Positions 61,425 through 64,000 of a DNA stretch of 64,000 nt are shown here, in pieces. How positions within the stretch are numbered: the first letter of the stretch is position 1; every line of letters starts with the position of its first letter. The position numbers were made by a program, and so were the translations under genes. The notes under the pieces are model-generated. The model had not been told where the DNA came from, did not search any database, and saw nothing but the letters and a program-made list of their open reading frames with translations. The DNA comes from Ctenopharyngodon idella. Its lineage: Eukaryota; Chordata; Actinopteri; Cypriniformes; Xenocyprididae. The stretch spans positions 5,689,335-5,753,334 of the forward strand of contig NC_067233.1 in assembly GCF_019924925.1 (NCBI RefSeq), in the 5' to 3' direction.

Positions 61425-61829
61425 GGTTAAATGTTTGACCCAACCTGCTGGGTAGTTTTATTTAACCCAACTATTGATTAAAAGTTAATTTATTGCTTGC
61501 TTAAAATGAACCCAAAATAGGTTAGAAGTTAACATTTATTAATGTTTAACAAATGAATATTTATTAATACGTTTCATGAATAATACTTAAACAATAAGCA
61601 TTTATTAAATTGCTTATTAATAAATGTTGACCTTTTGATTATTGTTGTTGCATCTAGTAATTATGTGTCTGATTTTTAATTTCCAACCTATTTTGGGTTC
61701 ATTTTAAGCCAGCCATATAGTCATTTTTAATCAATATTTAGTAGGTTGTTCAAACATTTAACCCAACCACTGGGTTTGTCCATTTTTAACCCAACTTGGG
61801 TTGTTTTTAACCCAGCATTTTTTAGAGTG
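61425..61829. repeat. Palindromic repeat rich in AACCCA / TGGGTT
   Basis: AATGAACCCAAAATAGGTT on the left is mirrored by AACCTATTTTGGGTTCATTT on the right, centre near 61590. The right end AACCCAGCATTTTTTAGAGT is typical of a fish MITE from memory. Confidence 0.7.
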
Positions 61830-61830
61830 T

Positions 61831-62173
61831 ATACACTACCATTCAAATGTTTGGGGTGTATAAGAATTTTTAATGTTTTTGAAAGAAGTCTCTTATTCTC
61901 ACCAAGGCTGCATTTATTTGATCCAAAATACAGTAATATTGTGAAATATTATTACAATTTTTTTCTATTTTAATGTATTTTAAAATGTAATTTATTCATG
62001 TGATGGCAAAGCTGCATTTTCAGTGTCAAAAGATCCTTCAGAAATCATTATAATATGCAGATTTGCTGCTCAGGGACATTCCTTTTTATTACTTTTGATT
62101 CATTTAATGTGTGAGTAAGCTGAATAAGAGTATTCATTTCTTTATACCCCAGACATTTGACCTGTAGTGTATA
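61831..62173. repeat. ACTACC-ended dispersed repeat, shortened
   Basis: ATACACTACCATTCAAATGT at the left and CATTTGACCTGTAGTGTAT at the right, with CACCAAGGCTGCATTTATTT inside. It ends 95 bp before mid2 coding exon 2. Confidence 0.72.
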
Positions 62174-62268
62174 CATCATATCTTGATGGGATATATCATA
62201 GCTTGTCTGTGTCAAACAGAAAGAGTGATTCATTCTGTCTAAGTGCCATATCTCTGTCATTCCAACAG

Positions 62269-62364
62269 CAAACCCTGGAGAATAACTTAACCAATCTGGT
62301 GAAGAGGAACAGTGAGCTGGAGAACCAGATGGCCAAACTCATCCAGATTTGTCAACAGGTGGAG
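62269..62364 (+). CDS. mid2: mid2 coding exon 2: start of the coiled coil (residues 232-263)
   Basis: This 96-bp exon lies between a TTCCAACAG acceptor and a GAG|GTGAGT donor and is phase 0 at both ends. It encodes 32 residues, starting QTLENNLTNLVKRNSELENQ and ending QICQQVE. That is the first helix of the TRIM coiled coil that mediates dimerisation. The stretch NSELENQMAKLIQICQQVE is, from memory of the family, the MID2 form; MID1 has different residues in NTELE/LLAKLIQTCQH. This exon therefore gives the paralogue assignment. It joins exon 1 in frame after K231 (DKLK|QTLE), as in mammalian MID2. The open frame continues on both sides into intron sequence, but there it shows no similarity to the family. 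Confidence 0.95.
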
Positions 62365-64000
62365 GTGAGTCCAGGCAAATGAATCATTATAATCTTCATC
62401 CTTCACATCACCATCATCTTCATGCTCATTTCTTTCCACCTCAGTTATTTGCCCCACGTCTGCAGATGTGTTTTTGACAGTTGTACAAACAAATTAGTTG
62501 ACATTTTGTTTTTAGTAACAACAATGATTTCTTGCCCTTGAGCAACAAATGCTTCTCAGATTCTTGGTTATTCCAGGGATGCAGTTACAAAATGTAAAGA
62601 TTAATGTATATTTGAGAGTTAAGTTATTATTTATGATTGTTGCCATAGGTGGAGGGTGAACTAACTCCAGGGTAAGGCTAAGGAGATGTGCTTCCCCTTA
62701 AGAAATACATAAATTTCCTTATAATAGTTTCAATTTACGTGTCGCCGCACAACCTACACATCCCAGCATAAACGCTCCCGATAAATTATTTGTTATTAAA
62801 GCATCTACATTCACAAACCACTGTTAAAGGAATAGTTCACCCAAAAATGAAAATTATCCCATGATTTACTCACCCTCAAGCCATCCTAGTAGTATATGAC
62901 TATCTTCTTATAGTGAAACACAATCAGAGTCAAAGCTCTTCCAAGCTTTATAATGGGAGTAAATAGTATCCGAGATTTTGAAGCTCAAAAAAGCACATTC
63001 ATCCATCATAAAAGTAATCTATACTGCTCCATTGGGTTAATAAATGCCTTCTGAAGTGAAGCGATGTGTTTTTGTAAGAAAAATATCCATATTTATAACT
63101 TTATAGATTATAATAACTATTTTTATTGTATTTATTTTTTTTATTCACAGTCCATTGGTCTCCTGTATGAGAAGCTTTTGCATTGACTTCTGTTCTGTAT
63201 TGATATTCATTTTCTTTTAATTTAACTGCTAAGCCAAAGGCTAGAAGAGCCTCCAAGAGTATATCAATATGAATGCAGATAGGTAAAAGCTTTTTTTGTG
63301 AATAAAAGAGACTTTACATTCATTCACTCAGTTAAATGAACTCATGGTTAGCATAAGAGAAACAACCTTGAATAGGCAAAAGACTTCCTGCTGTACAGTT
63401 CATTAGAGGTCTGGACAGTGGCTTGTACACGCAGAAATGTATTCCCTTATATTTGTTTAACTAATAGTATGCACAAAATTATACATTTACATCTCTTTAC
63501 AGAACACAGCATGTAAAGATTCACAGTGCAAAGTGGAAAATGTATTTGTTAATAACTTCTCCTAAAGCTAAATTGTAATCCAATCAGTGAGGCAAGATTG
63601 GAGGTGTTGGTCAGAGTCATAAAACAAATTTGACTTTGCTATTCACAAATATTATTGCCTGATGTGAACCATACCTCAAATAAAAGAGATGTCCGAGCAC
63701 TGAAGGTTAAGAATTTCAACTTGCTTAAAGCTAAGCACAGAAATCTCTCTAAAAGTTAGCCATCAGTCCATAAAAATGTCTATAAATGGAGAAAGTTCAG
63801 CACTGAATGCTGAGTGATGTCAAGAAGAGTCTTAAGGGTGTCAGCTTAAAACTTAGAAAAATCTCTGGAATGTGATAAAACAGTTGCAGGGCTGTTATTA
63901 AATCACATACTTTTTCTACAGCTCACTGTGAATGTTAATACCATGTGGTCAATCATGACATGAAAAACATCATTGTTTGTGTTATTTGAGTGTAAAGTCT
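62365..64000 (+). other. mid2: Start of mid2 intron after coding exon 2
   Basis: It begins GTGAGTCC. A half copy of a TTAA-flanked MITE lies at 62828-63120. The rest (63120-64000) shows no exon. The next mid2 exon, continuing the coiled coil, was not found. Confidence 0.85.
62828..63120. repeat. Left arm of an AGGAATAGTTCACCC MITE
   Basis: TTAA then AGGAATAGTTCACCCAAAAA, followed by CACCCTCAAGCCATCCTAGT and GTAAGAAAAATATCCATAT as in the 34380 copy. The right arm is absent. Confidence 0.75.

Noticed and set aside
62167..62382. 71-codon frame as an independent small gene
   Set aside because: Only the 96 bp between the splice sites matches MID2; the ends are intron read-through.

Overview
The window is vertebrate nuclear DNA, almost certainly from a teleost and most likely a cyprinid (zebrafish, carp or barb relative). 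It is AT-rich and intron-dominated, with long CA/TA/CT microsatellites. It also carries many palindromic non-autonomous DNA transposons of the kind very common in cyprinid genomes, with ends such as GGGTTAGTTCACCC, TGTGACCCTGGACC and AGGTGCAATATG. No bacterial, viral or CRISPR-type content was seen.

One gene is supported: the 5' part of mid2 (midline 2 / TRIM1), a RING-type E3 ubiquitin ligase of microtubules, on the + strand. Coding exon 1 (33394-34086, 231 codons) holds the RING finger and both B-boxes. Coding exon 2 (62269-62364, 32 codons) holds the start of the coiled coil. Both end at canonical GTGAGT donors in phase 0 and are separated by an intron of 28,182 bp. The remaining exons (rest of the coiled coil, COS box, FN3, PRY-SPRY) must lie to the right of the window. 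A CpG-rich stretch near 6880-7250 that ends in a GTATGT donor is the best candidate for the promoter and non-coding first exon, which would give a 5' intron of about 26 kb.

Layout: 1-6880 is upstream DNA full of palindromic MITEs; 6880-7250 is the candidate promoter/first exon; 7251-33337 is the putative 5' intron (MITEs, microsatellites, Tc1-like repeat copies); 33338-34086 is the coding exon; 34087-62268 is the large intron, with paired copies of several elements, a tRNA-derived SINE (47184-47338), a 21-bp minisatellite split by a 951-bp insertion (56600-58710), a (CT)n and CCTT/CTTT polypyrimidine block (58900-59770) and a run of 27 C (60925-60951); 62269-62364 is exon 2; the rest is intron.

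No new multi-gene system is present. The items most worth a second look are an 11-residue insert in the MID2 RING/B-box linker, an upstream ORF that stops two bases before the mid2 start codon, a possible alternative 3'-terminal exon at 35282, the 147-bp higher-order minisatellite with its clean transposon insertion, and several near-perfect hairpins.
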